Notes under the pieces: model-generated
Told to the model about the DNA's origin: nothing
Seen by the model: the letters and a program-made list of their open reading frames with translations, nothing else
Database searches by the model: none
Made by a program: the position numbers and the translations under genes
DNA from: Muricomes sp049840515
Lineage (GTDB): Bacteria; Bacillota; Clostridia; Lachnospirales; Lachnospiraceae
Length of the DNA stretch: 64,000 bases
Assembly: GCA_049840515.1 (NCBI GenBank)
Contig: JASGKW010000013.1
Coordinates: 79,050-143,049 of the forward strand
Direction: 5' to 3'
Shown: piece after piece, positions 1 through 7,298 of the stretch
Numbering within the stretch: position 1 is the first letter of the stretch
How the letters are laid out: every line of letters begins with the position of its first letter

Positions 1-47
1 CTTTCCTGAATCTCTTCTCCCTGACTTTCATCCATATAATACTCCAT
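1..47 (-). CDS. Start of an unidentified protein, cut by the window edge
   Basis: Only the first 15 codons are present, beginning MEYYMDESQGEEIQE. A perfect AGGAGG lies 7 bases before the ATG at 45-47; an in-frame ATG two codons earlier sits too close to that site to be used. The residues are acidic and do not identify a family. The gene is separated from metY by a terminator and has its own leader hairpin. Confidence 0.6.
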   Translation of the reverse strand, partial: MEYYMDESQGEEIQE

Positions 48-54
48 ATTCATT

Positions 55-107
55 CCTCCTGCTTATGCAACTCTATCTTATTGAACTACGAATGTTCCAT
101 AAGGTAG
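55..107 (-). promoter_or_regulatory. Leader element copy A: hairpin plus ribosome site
   Basis: This 53-base stretch matches 18426-18478 (upstream of ilvD) without gaps at about 42 of 53 positions, and both copies end in the AGGAGG of the following gene. The core is a hairpin at 77-103: arms GTTCAATAAG and CTTATGGAAC around a 7-base loop, with one mismatch. A TATAAT at 149-154 could start the transcript, but no good -35 is visible. The function is unknown; a shared leader or protein-binding site is an inference. Confidence 0.45.
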
Positions 108-168
108 ATTTAATCTTTTAAATTCTAGTGTTTGAAGGAAAGCCCGGAATTATACCTTTTTTAGAGAC

Positions 169-210
169 AAAAGATGGTATGAATGTAAATTGTATACATC
201 CATACCATCT
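169..210 (-). terminator. Terminator after metY
   Basis: Arms at 172-187 and 195-210 form a 16-bp stem with one mismatch and a 7-base loop. On the minus strand the stem is followed by TTTTGTCTC. It lies just past the restored metY stop at 214-216. Confidence 0.65.
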
Positions 211-213
211 GTT

Positions 214-1486
214 TTAAAGCAATGCCTGCTCAATATCTGCAATAATATCTTTTACATTTTCAATTCCCACACTGAGTCTGATTAAATCAGGCTGAACTCC
301 GGCTTCCAGCAGTTCTTTTTCATTCATCTGACGGTGTGTGTGGCTGGCAGGGTGAAGCACACAGCCTCGCATCTGCCACATGTGTCACTATCGCAACTAA
401 TTTTAATTTGTCCATCATTTCAACGGCCGCATCTCTGCCTCCCTTTAAGCCAAAGGTTAAAACGCCGCAAGTTCCGGTGGGCATATATTTCTGTGCTAAA
501 TCATAATACTTATCTCCCGGAAGAGATGGGCAGGATACCCATGCTACCTTCTCGTGGCCTTGTAAATATTTGGCAACCTCAAGTGCATTCTCGCAATGGC
601 GGGGCACGCGCAGGTGAAGGGTCTCAAGCCCTACATTCAGAAGAAATGCATTCTGAGGGGACTGGATTGAACCCAAATCTCTCATAAGCTGCGCTGTTGC
701 TTTTGTAATATACGCACCTTTTCCAAATTTCTGTGTATATACGATTCCATGATAAGTCTCATCTGGTGTAGTCAGACCCGGGAACTTATCTCCATAAGCC
801 TCCCAGTCAAAATTGCCGCTGTCCACAATCGCTCCGCCCACGCAAGTTGCATGGCCGTCCATATATTTTGTGGTAGAATGAGTCACAATATCTGCCCCCC
901 ACTCAAAGGGACGGCAGTTAATTGGAGTTGCAAACGTATTGTCTACAATAAACGGCACGCCGTGTTCATGCGCCGCCTTGGCAAATTTTTCAAAGTCAAG
1001 GACCACCAGAGCCGGATTGGCAATGGTCTCTCCGAAAACTGCCTTTGTGTTTTCCTGGAACGCAGCCTCCAGCTCTTCTGCTGTGCACTCTGGGTCCACA
1101 AATGTGGCAGCCACACCCATTTTCCTGATTGTGTGGGCATACAGGTTATATGTACCGCCATAAAGCGCCGATGCACACACAATGTGATCCCCGGCTTCCG
1201 CGATATTCATAATAGCATAGAAGTTAGCGGCCTGTCCGGAAGAGGTAAGCATAGCCGCAGCACCGCCCTCCAGGTCACAAATCTTTGCGGCAACCGCATC
1301 ATTTGTAGGATTTTGCAGGCGGGTATAAAAGTAACCTGACTCCTCCAGTGCAAACAGACGTCCCATCTGCTCACTGCTTGTATATCTAAAAGTAGTGCTC
1401 TGACAAATAGGGAGAACTCTGGGTTCCCCATTTTCCGGCTCATAGCCTGACTGTATACACTTTGTCTCAATTCTGTAGCTGCTCAT
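214..1486 (-). CDS. metY: O-acetylhomoserine aminocarboxypropyltransferase (sulfhydrylase), frameshifted near the C-terminus
   Basis: A PLP-dependent Cys/Met-metabolism enzyme that makes homocysteine from O-acetylhomoserine and sulfide. Visible are the N-terminal ETKCIQSGYEPENGEPRV, the family core around THVADAR, and the PLP-lysine context VTHSTTKYMDGH. The ATG at 1486 has AGGAGG 7 bases upstream; an earlier ATG at 1492 is too close to it. The open frame breaks at about 366-372: after VADAR the reading runs into a stop at 320. The other frame continues with CVLHPASHTHRQMNEKELL and ends at 214, giving about 424 residues, the usual family length. A two-base loss (the expected Thr codon after DAR) explains it. 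I infer sequence error or a recent mutation. Confidence 0.85.
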
Positions 1487-1516
1487 TCTCATTCCTCCTT
1501 ATGCATATAAATTATC

Positions 1517-2275
1517 TTATGAATATAAATATCTCTTTTCCAGGCTGTGTACCATATCACCGTACAGCTCCCTGCATTCTTCTTTTCTGTCCGCTTCAAT
1601 CAAACGTATACATGGGCTTAAATAATCCTGCCAGATTCCCGCATATATTTCAGCGGAGGACGCTTCCCGGTCTATCCGTTTTACAATAGTCGGCGCAACA
1701 TTATAATATTCTTTTACCAGACCTTCTCCCTCTTTGGAGTTCAAAAGATACTCGTCCCTGTAGTCTCTGAGCACTGTCAATTCATAACAGTCATCTGGTT
1801 TGTCCATACTCTTACAGACAGCCGTGGTAATATAGCAGAACAATCCTTTTTTGAATCCGCCCTGTATATTCTGGCGGGTAGAATGTCCAATCTTGTTGTC
1901 CGGCATATTTTTATTCCAGAGCTCTACCAACTTTTCTGTAAATATTTTGGCTCTCTCACTGAAAATCTCTCCCATAAGAGGGACAAAATAAGAAACCATA
2001 TTCATATTATTATCCAGCGCAGCTAAGTCTCTTTTTCTCTTAGAAGACACTTGTTCAAGCTGTTTGGCCACATAATCCGGCACATAAGAGGCGATTTCTT
2101 CTAATCGTTCATCAGATTCCTCGATAGCATTTTTAATTTCTTCCATGAGTTCGCTGTGCTTACTCTTCAGAAGATCCATATCAGATTCATAACTCTTTTT
2201 ATGAAACTTCCCTGAATATCCTGCTGTTTCCTGAAACAGGGAAATCATCTCGGCCTGTAAATTTTTCTGATCCAT
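1517..2275 (-). CDS. CFI-box domain protein of unknown function
   Basis: The protein has 252 residues. Residues 1-135 are charged and helical, with likely coiled coil around 30-80. From residue 147 comes CYITTAVCKSM, followed by VLRDYRDEYLL and VKEYYNVAPTIVKRI. This matches the pattern of the CFI-box C-terminal domain (C-F/Y-I-A/T-T-A, then LRxFRDxxL, then YYxxSP). No signal peptide or membrane segment is seen, so a cytoplasmic role is likely. The ATG follows GAGGAGATAAG. It lies between yebC and metY in the same direction with short gaps. No biochemical function can be given. Confidence 0.75.
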   Translation of the reverse strand: MDQKNLQAEMISLFQETAGYSGKFHKKSYESDMDLLKSKHSELMEEIKNAIEESDERLEEIASYVPDYVAKQLEQVSSKRKRDLAALDNNMNMVSYFVPLMGEIFSERAKIFTEKLVELWNKNMPDNKIGHSTRQNIQGGFKKGLFCYITTAVCKSMDKPDDCYELTVLRDYRDEYLLNSKEGEGLVKEYYNVAPTIVKRIDREASSAEIYAGIWQDYLSPCIRLIEADRKEECRELYGDMVHSLEKRYLYS

Positions 2276-2301
2276 CTTATCTCCTCTTCTGTAAAGAAAT
2301 T

Positions 2302-3033
2302 TTATTCATCCCAGTTGTGGTAGACATCTTGTACATCATCATCCTCATCAAGTAAATCTAATGTCTTCTGAATATTCTTAATGTCCTCCTCACTGGTCAG
2401 CTCCACATGAGTCTGAGGAATCATAGTTACTTCGGCATTTGCCATTGTGATACCAGCCTCTTCCAATTTGAGACGGACTGTACTGAAATCTTCCGGTAAG
2501 GTAAGGATTTCATAGCTGTCCTCCGCCTCCACAAAATCTTCTGCTCCGGAATCCAAAGCCAGCAGCATCAGCTCGTCCCCATCCATGGAACATTCTTCTT
2601 TATCCACCAGAATCTGTCCTTTTTCATCAAACATAAAAGAAACACATCCCGGGGTTCCCACATTACCGCTTCCTTTGGTAAATGCATTCTTAACATTAGA
2701 TGCAGTCCGGTTCTTATTGTCTGTCAGCGTCCTTACAATAATAGCTGTACCGTTGGGACCATATCCTTCATATGTAATATGCTCATAATTGTCCCCCGCA
2801 CCTTCACCTGCAGCCTTTTTAATATTTCTGTCAATGGTATCGTTGGGCATATTGTTGGACTTTGCTTTTGCAATCACATCTCTCAGTCTGCTGTTATTAT
2901 TAGGGTCCGGACCGCCGCCCTCCTTTACTGCAACTGCAAGCTCGCGTCCCAGCTTGGTGAAAATCTTGCCCTTTGCAGCATCATTTTTTTCTTTTTTATG
3001 CTTAATATTTGCAAATTTAGAATGTCCTGACAT
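2302..3033 (-). CDS. yebC: YebC/PmpR family protein (translation or transcription factor)
   Basis: The protein has 243 residues, the standard length for YebC/TACO1. It opens with the invariant MSGHSKFANIKHKK and carries the three-domain family sequence, including KAKSNNMPNDTIDRNIKKA and the acidic C-terminus LLDEDDDVQDVYHNWDE. Family members are cytoplasmic; some act as transcription regulators, and others help ribosomes through proline-rich stretches. The ATG is preceded by GAGGAGATTAGAG. The frame is intact. Confidence 0.95.
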   Translation of the reverse strand: MSGHSKFANIKHKKEKNDAAKGKIFTKLGRELAVAVKEGGGPDPNNNSRLRDVIAKAKSNNMPNDTIDRNIKKAAGEGAGDNYEHITYEGYGPNGTAIIVRTLTDNKNRTASNVKNAFTKGSGNVGTPGCVSFMFDEKGQILVDKEECSMDGDELMLLALDSGAEDFVEAEDSYEILTLPEDFSTVRLKLEEAGITMANAEVTMIPQTHVELTSEEDIKNIQKTLDLLDEDDDVQDVYHNWDE

Positions 3034-3165
3034 CTCTAATCTCCTCTTTATATTTTCTTAACGTACTTAATCATTAAACTCGCCATACAATTTTACCATT
3101 CTTTTGCCCAGATTTCAATTATTTCTTGCCAAGTCATACGATTCAGTGTAACAGTTCAGCCATGC

Positions 3166-3226
3166 ACGTATATTGGAAGACAGAATACACAAACTTGTTT
3201 GTGACAGGCTATCTTCCAATATATGT
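3166..3226. repeat. Long imperfect palindrome between mazF and yebC
   Basis: Arms at 3166-3180 and 3212-3226 pair over 15 bp with one G-U type step; the inner 11 bp (ATATTGGAAGA / TCTTCCAATAT) are perfect. Inside is a second perfect 6-bp hairpin, CACAAA-CTTG-TTTGTG, at 3187-3202. There is no T-run on either strand, so it is not a classical terminator. It sits in the 223-base gap between mazF and yebC and may be an RNA-processing or REP-like element. Confidence 0.6.
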
Positions 3227-3256
3227 ATATGGCCAAATAGCAGCACTGACTTTACC

Positions 3257-3605
3257 TTATGTAGGAAGCTCCAGGCTTATCCTGATTGCATCGTTTACTT
3301 TCTTCATCATTCCACTGTCCACATGGCACACAAATTCTTTCAGCCTCTGTTTATCAATAGTTCGTATTTGTTCCAGCAAAATCACTGAATTTTTCACAAT
3401 GTTGTACTTCTGTGCGCTGATTTCAATGTGGGTAGGAAGCTTTGCTTTGTTCATCCTTGATGTGATAGCCGCACAAATCACCGTAGGACTATGCTTATTT
3501 CCCACATCATTCTGAATAATCAGTACCGGGCGGAATGCCGCCCTGTTCAGACCCCACAACCGGACTTAAATCCGCGTAGTATATATCTCCTCTTTTAATT
3601 ACCAA
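3257..3605 (-). CDS. ndoA: MazF/PemK-type mRNA interferase (EndoA-like), one frameshift
   Basis: A ribosome-independent endoribonuclease toxin of the MazF fold. The N-terminus reads VIKRGDIYYADLSPVVGSEQ from a TTG at 3603-3605, with GGAG 11 bases upstream. The second frame then continues RPVLIIQNDVGNKHSPTVI. One extra base at about 3528-3535 (GGCATTCCGCCC where GGCATTCGCCC is expected) separates the frames. Restored, the protein has about 115 residues, the family norm. It lies just downstream of alr, as in many Firmicutes, but no MazE/NdoAI-like antitoxin ORF lies between. If the frameshift were real the toxin would be dead. Confidence 0.8.
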
Positions 3606-3733
3606 ATTATCTCACACTCCGATTCTAAACTTTAAGCCCCGGCTCAGTTATGCATGATTGAACCGGACTAACTCTGTTATTACAATTGAGTATTCCCGCT
3701 TTTTTCGGATGTATGCGTCATTCTTCTATACTA

Positions 3734-4900
3734 TCAGGATAAATATTCTACCTGTTCTATAACCTTTCCATTTTTCACGTAGACCCTGGGAATCCGCCTT
3801 CCCAGACAGCACACGAACTCATAATTAAACCGTCCGCATATATTGCTCAGTTCCTCCACAGAAATATGTTCATTTCCATCAACACCAATAAGCACAGCCT
3901 GGTCCATGTATCTTGCCTCCGGTATGTGAGTCACATCTACCATAAACTGGTCCATGCAGACACGCCCCAGTATCCTGGCCCGCTTTCCATGTATCAGTAC
4001 ATCAGCCTTATTAGAAAGCCCCCGGGAATAGCCGTCACCGTAGCCCACCGGTATGGTGGCTACTCTCATTTTCTTCGGTGTGACAAAAGTTCCGCCGTAA
4101 CTGATTGATGTCCCAGCCTCCACTTCTTTGACAAAAGTGATATGACTGATTAATTCAAGTGACGGTCTTAAATTCACTTGCTCATGGCAGACCTCATCGA
4201 AGGGATACATCCCGTAGATGGAAATGCCAGCCCTCACCAGATTATGTTTCATATCCGGGAAATCAATGATTCCCGCACTGTTATTGCAATGATAATATGT
4301 AATATCTATCCCTTCACTTCTCAGGGCATTCTCCACCCATGCAAATTTTTCATGCTGTTCTATGGTATAGCTCTTATCTGTCTCATCCGCCTTCGCGAAA
4401 TGAGTATAGGCACCCTCAAGCTTTACATTTGAAAGCCCGCTGATATCTTTGATGTCTTCTATCCCGCGGGAATCCGGAAAAAATCCAAGTCTTCCCATCC
4501 CGGTATCTATTTTTATATGGAAATGCGCTGTTTTCCCAAAGCGGACTGCAGCCTCAGACATAGCCTCGGCCATCTCTTTCATATAAACTGTTGCATGTAT
4601 GCCAAGCTGAAGCATTTCTTCATACTGCTCAGGGAAAATACACCCCAATACTAAAACTGGTTTTTTAACACCTGCATTCTTGAGGGATACCGCCTCTTCA
4701 AAACTTGCTGTGGCATACCCCCATACATAATCTTTTTCTTCAAATATTTGAGCAATCGGGCCAGCCCCATGTCCATAGCCATCCATCTTGAGAACAGCAA
4801 TGATTTGTGCCCCCTCCCCAATGTGGTTTTTCATCTGTTCCATGTTATGGGCAATTGCATCCAGATTAATTCTGGCATATACCCTGCTGTATTCTTTCAT
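3734..4900 (-). CDS. alr: Alanine racemase
   Basis: PLP enzyme that interconverts L- and D-alanine for peptidoglycan. The protein has 388 residues in the usual two domains. The PLP-binding lysine is K38 in VLKMDGYGHG. The substrate-side tyrosine region is SISYGGTF, followed by VGYGDGYSRG and RVCMDQFMVDVT. The start MKEYSRVYARINLDAI matches the family N-terminus. It overlaps the end of nnr (stop at 4897) by four bases, so the two are probably coupled; mazF follows. The frame is intact. Confidence 0.96.
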   Translation of the reverse strand: MKEYSRVYARINLDAIAHNMEQMKNHIGEGAQIIAVLKMDGYGHGAGPIAQIFEEKDYVWGYATASFEEAVSLKNAGVKKPVLVLGCIFPEQYEEMLQLGIHATVYMKEMAEAMSEAAVRFGKTAHFHIKIDTGMGRLGFFPDSRGIEDIKDISGLSNVKLEGAYTHFAKADETDKSYTIEQHEKFAWVENALRSEGIDITYYHCNNSAGIIDFPDMKHNLVRAGISIYGMYPFDEVCHEQVNLRPSLELISHITFVKEVEAGTSISYGGTFVTPKKMRVATIPVGYGDGYSRGLSNKADVLIHGKRARILGRVCMDQFMVDVTHIPEARYMDQAVLIGVDGNEHISVEELSNICGRFNYEFVCCLGRRIPRVYVKNGKVIEQVEYLS

Positions 4901-6402
4901 TCTGCCATATTCTCCTCTGTCTTTCTTATACAGGTTCCAATCCCTGTGATTAAATCTTCCGCCAGCGCGCTGTATGAGCCTTTTTCCTCTTTGGTTTCGT
5001 CTCCTCCGCAGGCATGAAGGTACACGCCGCAGACTGCCGCTTCATAGGACATCAAACCCTGAGCGAGCAGACCTGCAATCACACCCGCCAGCACATCCCC
5101 GGAACCTGCTTTTGCCATAGAGCTGTTTCCCGCAGTGTTAATAAAAATCTGTCTATCCCACTTTGATACCAGAGTACGTGCATCTTTCATGGCACAGACA
5201 ACACCATGTTTATCTGTAAATTCTCTTACTTTTTCAAAACGCTTCTCCTGAAGTTCCTGTATGGAACACCCGAGCAATTCAGACATTTCTTTCATATGAG
5301 GAGTCAAAATCAGAGGGCGTTCCCGGCTTCCGAGAAGTTCTAGGTGGGAACTTAATATGTTCAGCCCGTCTGCATCAACGACACAGGGAACCTTTACCAC
5401 TCTCATCACTTCCTCAACAAGGCTATCTGCAATGTCGTTTCTTCCCAGACCGCACCCTATGCAGACCACATCTGCCCATTGGAGAAGTTTATGGAGAGTC
5501 TCCTCGTCATATTCCGTATAGGTGGAAATAATTGCCTCAGGCAGAAGCTGCTGCAAAATGATTCTATTTTCCTCAGCCGTATAAATATGCACAAGCCCGG
5601 CACCTGTAATATAAGCCGATTTTGCACTTAAATATGCGGCACCTGACATCCCCTTGCTGCCTGTAATCATCAGTATCTTTCCATAGGTCCCTTTATGGGA
5701 ATCAGGTTTTCTTGCCGGAATCAGTTTGGGCAGGTCCTCACGGTCAAAAGTGTAGCATACAGCCGGCTCTTTTTCAAAAATCTTCTTGCTGATGCCAATA
5801 TCTGCTACGACTCGTTTCCCCGCATATATATGCCCCGGATACAGAATGCAGCCCAGCTTCTCACATTCAAAAGTCACTGTCAGCTCGGCTTTAAAAGAGA
5901 CCCCCAGCACTTTCCCTGTAGCGGAACAAATGCCGGAAGGAATATCTACCGCTATTTTCTGTCCCGGCAGACGATTCATTTTTTCAATATTTTCCCGGTA
6001 AGCTCCTGAGACATCCCGGTTCAATCCAACCCCAAAAACGGCATCCACTACACTAGTATATTCCTGCCTGTTTATTGATGTTACTATGGACACACCACAT
6101 TTTTCAGCGATTTTCAACTGTTCTCTGCAATCCGGACTCATGGAAGACTCACTGCCTATAAAAGCAGCCGTCACTTCATACCCCTTATCTTTTAACAGCC
6201 GGGCAACGGCAAAGCCGTCACCTCCGTTATTCCCAGAACCGCAGACTACGAACGTTCTGCTCAAATCTATCCCTTCACGTTCCATAACGTCAACCATTTT
6301 AAGAGCTGCCCGCTCCATCAGTACCATAGACAAAATACCAATCTCCTCGATTGTATATTTGTCAGCTTTCTGCATCCATTCTCCTGTAGGCAGATACCTC
6401 AT
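4897..6402 (-). CDS. nnr: Bifunctional NAD(P)H-hydrate epimerase / ADP-dependent dehydratase
   Basis: Repairs hydrated NADH and NADPH. The N-terminal YjeF_N domain contains VVCGSGNNGGDGFAVARLL. The C-terminal ribokinase-like domain contains KPDSHKGTYGKILMITGS and NSSMAKAGSGDVLAGVIAG, the ATP/ADP site with its catalytic Asp. I choose the ATG at 6402 (MRYLPTGEWMQKAD) because AGGAGG lies 8 bases upstream; the frame is open further upstream but that part overlaps the rex terminator. The product has 501 residues, typical of the fused form. It is coupled to alr downstream. Confidence 0.93.
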   Translation of the reverse strand: MRYLPTGEWMQKADKYTIEEIGILSMVLMERAALKMVDVMEREGIDLSRTFVVCGSGNNGGDGFAVARLLKDKGYEVTAAFIGSESSMSPDCREQLKIAEKCGVSIVTSINRQEYTSVVDAVFGVGLNRDVSGAYRENIEKMNRLPGQKIAVDIPSGICSATGKVLGVSFKAELTVTFECEKLGCILYPGHIYAGKRVVADIGISKKIFEKEPAVCYTFDREDLPKLIPARKPDSHKGTYGKILMITGSKGMSGAAYLSAKSAYITGAGLVHIYTAEENRIILQQLLPEAIISTYTEYDEETLHKLLQWADVVCIGCGLGRNDIADSLVEEVMRVVKVPCVVDADGLNILSSHLELLGSRERPLILTPHMKEMSELLGCSIQELQEKRFEKVREFTDKHGVVCAMKDARTLVSKWDRQIFINTAGNSSMAKAGSGDVLAGVIAGLLAQGLMSYEAAVCGVYLHACGGDETKEEKGSYSALAEDLITGIGTCIRKTEENMAE

Positions 6403-6427
6403 ATCCTCATCCTCCTGGGTTTGAATT

Positions 6428-6460
6428 GAAATAACAAGGATGCTGCATTCTGCAGCATCC
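6428..6460 (-). terminator. Terminator after rex
   Basis: A perfect 10-bp stem, GGATGCTGCA-GAA-TGCAGCATCC (6438-6460), is followed on the minus strand by TTGTTATTT. It sits between the rex stop and the nnr start. Confidence 0.8.
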
Positions 6461-6481
6461 CCATTTTGTTTATCTGTTATT

Positions 6482-7120
6482 CTACTTTTCCTGGTCGTAG
6501 CTGGTAATATTATAGGAAAGCTGCAATAAACTATCAGCCAGGTGCACACTTTCTACGATTATGTCATCCGGCAGAATCAAATCTGTATGTGCAAAATTCC
6601 AGATTCCCCGTATACCGCCGTCGACCAGCATGTCAGCCACCTCTTCTGCCTTTGACTTTGGAATTGTCAGGGCAGCAATCTCAATCTCGTTGCGTTTGAT
6701 AAACATTTTCAGTTCATCCATTCTCCTGATAGGTATTCCACGTATAGTGACACCTTCCAGCCTTGGATTCACATCAAATATACCTTTTAATACAAAACCA
6801 CTTCTCTCAAATCCCGTATAATTAGCAAGAGCCTGTCCAAGATTACCAGCACCTATGATTATAATGTTGTGTGTCCTGTTCAGTCCCAAAATCTTTCCTA
6901 TCTCTGTATACAGGTACTTTACATTATACCCGTATCCCTGCTGTCCAAACCCCCCGAAATTATTTAAATCCTGACGAATCTGAGACGCTGTAACACGCAT
7001 CTTTTTGCTCAAATCACTTGAAGAGATGCGCTCTACTCCCTCATCCAGCAATTCTCCCAAATATCTGTAATATCTTGGAAGTCTTCCAATTACCGCGCGT
7101 GATATCTCTCTATCTTCCAC
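6482..7120 (-). CDS. rex: Redox-sensing transcriptional repressor Rex
   Basis: The protein has 212 residues. The N-terminal winged helix contains SSSDLSKKMRVTASQIRQD and the family signature LNNFGGFGQQGYGY. The Rossmann NADH domain begins IIIIGAGNLGQALANY, and a C-terminal swap helix ends the protein. Rex represses fermentation and reductive genes when NAD+ is high and releases DNA on NADH binding. The start codon is GTG (7118-7120) with GGAGG 9 bases upstream. A strong promoter stands upstream. No Rex operator (TTGTTAA-N4-TTAACAA) was seen beside it. Confidence 0.96.
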   Translation of the reverse strand: MEDREISRAVIGRLPRYYRYLGELLDEGVERISSSDLSKKMRVTASQIRQDLNNFGGFGQQGYGYNVKYLYTEIGKILGLNRTHNIIIIGAGNLGQALANYTGFERSGFVLKGIFDVNPRLEGVTIRGIPIRRMDELKMFIKRNEIEIAALTIPKSKAEEVADMLVDGGIRGIWNFAHTDLILPDDIIVESVHLADSLLQLSYNITSYDQEK

Positions 7121-7152
7121 TGTTATTGTCCTCCAAACCTAGTCTAATTTTT

Positions 7153-7181
7153 ATTATATAGAATAGAATGCCCAAAGTCAA
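7153..7181 (-). promoter_or_regulatory. Sigma-A promoter of rex
   Basis: TTGACT (7176-7181) and TATAAT (7153-7158) on the minus strand are separated by exactly 17 bases. This is a near-consensus housekeeping promoter about 35 bases before the rex start. Confidence 0.75.
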
Positions 7182-7241
7182 ACCTTTGTTACTTTTCTGT
7201 CATGCAAATTTTTCATAGAAATCATAGAAGAAAACTTTCAG

Positions 7242-7268
7242 TTGTATTTTATCTTATTTTCGTTATAA
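7242..7268 (+). promoter_or_regulatory. Probable promoter of the ABC-F gene
   Basis: A perfect TATAAT lies at 7263-7268, 30 bases before the start codon. The best -35 is TTGTAT at 7242-7247, with a short 15-base spacer, so the -35 assignment is weak. Confidence 0.45.
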
Positions 7269-7298
7269 TGGAATAGTACTAAATCTAGGAGGATTGTT

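Noticed and set aside
320..1182. Overlapping open frames opposite metY and other minus-strand genes
   Set aside because: They lie antisense to clear enzymes, have no ribosome sites, and their residues are the shadow of the conserved coding strand.
1487..1516. SAM riboswitch before metY
   Set aside because: The gap to the upstream gene is only 30 bases and holds just the ribosome site.
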